A stretch of 8,015 nucleotides of DNA from Chloroflexota bacterium (GTDB lineage Bacteria; Chloroflexota; UBA11872): assembly GCA_026707185.1 (NCBI GenBank), contig JAPOXI010000118.1, positions 1-8,015 of the forward strand, written 5' to 3'. The position numbers and the translations under genes are program-made. This document shows positions 6,414-8,015 of this stretch, piece by piece (the first letter of the stretch is position 1; each line of letters opens with the position of its first letter). Under the pieces are notes generated by a model, which saw only the letters and a list, made by a program, of their open reading frames with translations, was not told where the DNA came from and ran no database searches.

Positions 6414-6956
6414 GTGACACAACCGACCATGAGCGACGCCGCCGTCAAGGCCAGGACCGGACGGGTCTGGGCCGAGTGGTTCACGCTGCTGGATGCCGAA
6501 GGCGCCGCTGAACTGACCCACCGCGAGATCGCCGCCGCCCTTCACGATCGGCACGGTCTCTCCGGCTGGTGGAGCCAGATGGTCACCGTCGCCTACGAAC
6601 AGGCCCGCGGCCGCCGCGAACCCCACCAGACCGCCCGCGGCTACCAGGTCGGCGTGAGCAAGACGTTGCCCGTGAACGTGGACGCGCTGTTCACGGCCTG
6701 GGAAGACGAGGAGCCACGCCGGGCGTGGCTAGGCGACGAACCCATCACCATCCGCCGCGCCACCCGCCCCAGGTCCATGCGCATCACCTGGAGCGACGGC
6801 CAGACCAATGTCGACGTCAGCTTCTGGGACAAAGACCCCGCCAAGAGCACCGTGCAAGTCCAGCACTCCAGGCTGGCGGATCGCGACGACGTGGAGACGA
6901 AGCGCGCCTTCTGGCGGTCTGCCTTGGCGCGGCTGGCACGGCAACTCTCCGCGTAG
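6414..6956 (+). CDS. DUF4287 and AHSA1/SRPBCC-domain fusion protein
   Basis: A 180-residue soluble protein with two parts. Residues about 10-72 (AVKARTGRVWAEWFTLLD, HREIAAALHDRHG, WWSQMVTVAYEQARG) match the helical DUF4287 domain. Residues about 77-178 (YQVGVSKTLPVNVDALFTAW, RRAWLG, RITWSDG, VQVQHSRLAD, FWRSALARL) match the AHSA1-like SRPBCC fold, a hydrophobic-cavity fold related to the Hsp90 activator Aha1. Proteins with this architecture are widespread in bacteria but their function is unsettled; ligand binding is the usual guess. I chose the GTG at 6414 because GGGAG at 6402-6406 lies 7 nt upstream. The ATG at 6429, which would give the MSDAAVKA start common in the family, has no ribosome-binding site. 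It is divergent from the SH3 lipoprotein, with about 120 nt of shared upstream DNA. Confidence 0.9.
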   Translation: MTQPTMSDAAVKARTGRVWAEWFTLLDAEGAAELTHREIAAALHDRHGLSGWWSQMVTVAYEQARGRREPHQTARGYQVGVSKTLPVNVDALFTAWEDEEPRRAWLGDEPITIRRATRPRSMRITWSDGQTNVDVSFWDKDPAKSTVQVQHSRLADRDDVETKRAFWRSALARLARQLSA

Positions 6957-6985
6957 CTGAATCGCCATCGCACCGCCAGCAGGGA

Positions 6986-7001
6986 TGCGGCGCGCGCCGC
7001 A
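6986..7001. repeat. 16-bp perfect palindrome downstream of the DUF4287-AHSA1 gene
   Basis: TGCGGCGCGCGCCGCA is its own reverse complement and lies 30 nt past the stop at 6956. As RNA it could fold into a short GC-only hairpin, but there is no T-run for an intrinsic terminator. It could be a transcript-end structure, a dimeric protein site, or chance in GC-rich DNA. Confidence 0.3.
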
Positions 7002-7076
7002 GCTGCGCGATTGGCTGATCTTGTGCGGCGCTAGACTTCTGTGTCTCCGTCGGGTGGACGCGGCTGAGGAGGTCCA

Positions 7077-7142
7077 GTGGCCGGTTCGTCGCGGTCTGGC
7101 TCAGCACCGCCAACGAATCTGATTGAGGCCTGCCGACGGTGA
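7077..7142 (+). CDS. 21-codon upstream ORF coupled to the Arg-rich membrane protein gene
   Basis: GTG at 7077 follows GAGGAGGT (7066-7073), one of the best ribosome-binding sites in the window, at 4 nt from the core. The frame encodes MAGSSRSGSAPPTNLIEACRR and stops with TGA at 7140-7142. That TGA overlaps the GTG (7139-7141) of the next gene as GTGA, the usual form of translational coupling. A preceding in-frame TGA at 7065 rules out a longer version. It may be a leader peptide or a device that delivers ribosomes to the next start. The peptide has no recognisable attenuation motif such as a run of one amino acid. The case rests on the site and the overlap, not on the peptide sequence. Confidence 0.4.
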   Translation: MAGSSRSGSAPPTNLIEACRR

Positions 7143-8015
7143 GGTCACTGGTCCACCGCATCGTCGGATTCATGATCGGGCTCCTGACCGGTTGGCCTGC
7201 CGAAGCTCCGCCTGATCCTGATACCGACGCGGTCCAGCCTCGGGAGTCCGATGCACCAGAAGCATCGCGGTCACCAGGGCAACAACCGCGCTCGCGGCTC
7301 TCGCCTGGCGCCGCCGAGATTCAGGCCGGTCTGGCTCGGCAGCAGTTGCGCGGCGACGCGGTCGAGCGCGACCGACCGGGACAGATTCCGTCGCGGCGTC
7401 GAACATCCAGGTTGCGCGACACGCCGCGCACAGGACCAAGGGCCGGGTACAGCTGGGGTCGGGCCCCGGGAGACCGGACACGGGAATCCACGTCGCGCAC
7501 CCCCAGGCCGAGGGTCAGGCCTGACCGAGCTCGGCCCGCGCTGAGTCGCGATCAGGCCCGACGCAGCGACGAGCGCGAAGTCCGCCGGTATCGCCAGACA
7601 CGGCGAGCCATCGAAGCAAAGGCGGCCGAAGTTTCGAAGGCTCCTGAATCGCGGCTCTCTCCGGAAGCGCAGGAAGCCCAGGCGGCACTGGTCCGCGAGC
7701 AGTTGCAGCGTGACGCGGAAGCGCGCACCCAGGAACGTCCACATCGGACGCCGCTTCGCAACCGCACGCGCATCGGACCGCTTCAAGGAGTCCTGAGACC
7801 TCGCGCGAACCTGCCGACGCGGGATCCGGGGCTCGACATGCTGGTTACGGCCGGCTTCATCACCGCGGCCGTGCTTATTGGTGGCCTGACGCGCCTGGAT
7901 CTCTACGACTACAGCGGGTTGCCCTGGCTCCTGGCCGCGGCGATGGCGGCGACGCTTATTGCGCTGCTCATTCTCGACAATCGACGCTGGTCCGGCTCGG
8001 CTCGGGTGCGCGTCA
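7139..8015 (+). CDS. Unrecognised Arg-rich membrane protein with internal duplication, C-terminus outside the window
   Basis: From the GTG at 7139 the frame is open to the window edge (292 codons, no stop). I know no matching family. Residues 1-19 (MRSLVHRIVGFMIGLLTGW) are hydrophobic and basic. About 51-232 is rich in Arg (43 by hand count), Pro, Gln and Glu and probably disordered or partly helical. Two hydrophobic helices follow, about 234-250 and 262-279, and a basic segment (NRRWSGSARVRV). The region 52-77 recurs at 171-196 (SRLSP-A-E-QA-L-R-QL--DA). Among its 16 conserved residues six codons differ, all only at the third base, which indicates selection on this frame; the overlapping minus-strand frames show no comparable sign. 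GTG 7139 is favoured over ATG 7172 by the GTGA overlap with the small ORF at 7077 and a GAGG at 7125-7128. The Arg-rich part should be cytoplasmic, where it could contact nucleic acid or acidic partners; that is inference. Confidence 0.7.
   Translation, partial: MRSLVHRIVGFMIGLLTGWPAEAPPDPDTDAVQPRESDAPEASRSPGQQPRSRLSPGAAEIQAGLARQQLRGDAVERDRPGQIPSRRRTSRLRDTPRTGPRAGYSWGRAPGDRTRESTSRTPRPRVRPDRARPALSRDQARRSDEREVRRYRQTRRAIEAKAAEVSKAPESRLSPEAQEAQAALVREQLQRDAEARTQERPHRTPLRNRTRIGPLQGVLRPRANLPTRDPGLDMLVTAGFITAAVLIGGLTRLDLYDYSGLPWLLAAAMAATLIALLILDNRRWSGSARVRV
7292..7726 (+). repeat. Pair of diverged in-frame direct repeats inside the Arg-rich membrane protein gene
   Basis: Copies at 7292-7369 and 7649-7726 are exactly 357 nt (119 codons) apart and align without gaps over 26 codons, 16 of them for the same residue. 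Shared blocks include TCGCGGCTCTC and AGCAGTTGC. Differences among the conserved codons are synonymous, so the copies have diverged under protein-level selection. Confidence 0.6.

Noticed and set aside
7271..7786. Minus-strand frames of 171 and 103 codons opposite the Arg-rich gene
   Set aside because: The internal repeat shows synonymous third-base changes in the plus frame, and the plus frame leads into clear transmembrane helices; the minus products look compositional.
1..8015. CRISPR arrays, tRNA or rRNA genes, insertion sequences
   Set aside because: No regularly spaced repeats, cloverleaf pattern, rRNA-like sequence, transposase motif or terminal inverted repeats with target duplication were found by eye.

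Overview
GC-rich bacterial chromosomal DNA with short intergenic gaps and Shine-Dalgarno-led genes, several starting with GTG. The gene mix suggests a heterotrophic bacterium: a phytanoyl-CoA dioxygenase-type oxygenase, a stand-alone amidase, an amidohydrolase, an M14-type metallohydrolase, and a lipoprotein with a long Pro/Thr linker before tandem SH3 repeats. This combination recalls Chloroflexota (for example Dehalococcoidia/SAR202-like genomes), but that placement is inference. There is no marker gene, rRNA, tRNA, CRISPR array or recognisable mobile element.

Layout. 1-532 (-): N-terminal 177 residues of a PhyH-family Fe(II)/2-oxoglutarate dioxygenase. 645-2039 (+): amidase-signature hydrolase, divergent from it. 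2087-2506 (-): four-helix membrane protein. 2635-4310 (-): two-gene operon, an M14/succinylglutamate desuccinylase-like zinc hydrolase followed through an ATGA overlap by an Amidohydro_2 TIM-barrel protein with altered metal ligands. 4438-4863 (+): FucU/RbsD-type sugar mutarotase. 4871-5080 (-): possible small membrane protein. 5081-5456: no supported gene. 5457-6290 (-): lipoprotein with two SH3-like repeats. 6414-6956 (+): DUF4287-AHSA1/SRPBCC fusion. 7077-7142 (+): 21-codon ORF with a strong ribosome-binding site, whose TGA overlaps the GTG of the next gene. 7139-8015+ (+): open-ended gene for an Arg-rich, internally duplicated membrane protein of no family I recognise.

The left half (1-4863) reads as small-molecule catabolism: an oxygenase, three amide/peptide-type hydrolases or relatives, and a sugar mutarotase. 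Only the M14-amidohydrolase pair is linked by sequence evidence (translational coupling); a shared pathway for the others is a guess. The right half holds a cell-envelope lipoprotein, a conserved AHSA1-type protein and the unidentified membrane protein. That last gene and its coupled mini-ORF are the most novel items. The two incomplete genes, at the left and right edges, have no stop codon inside the window.
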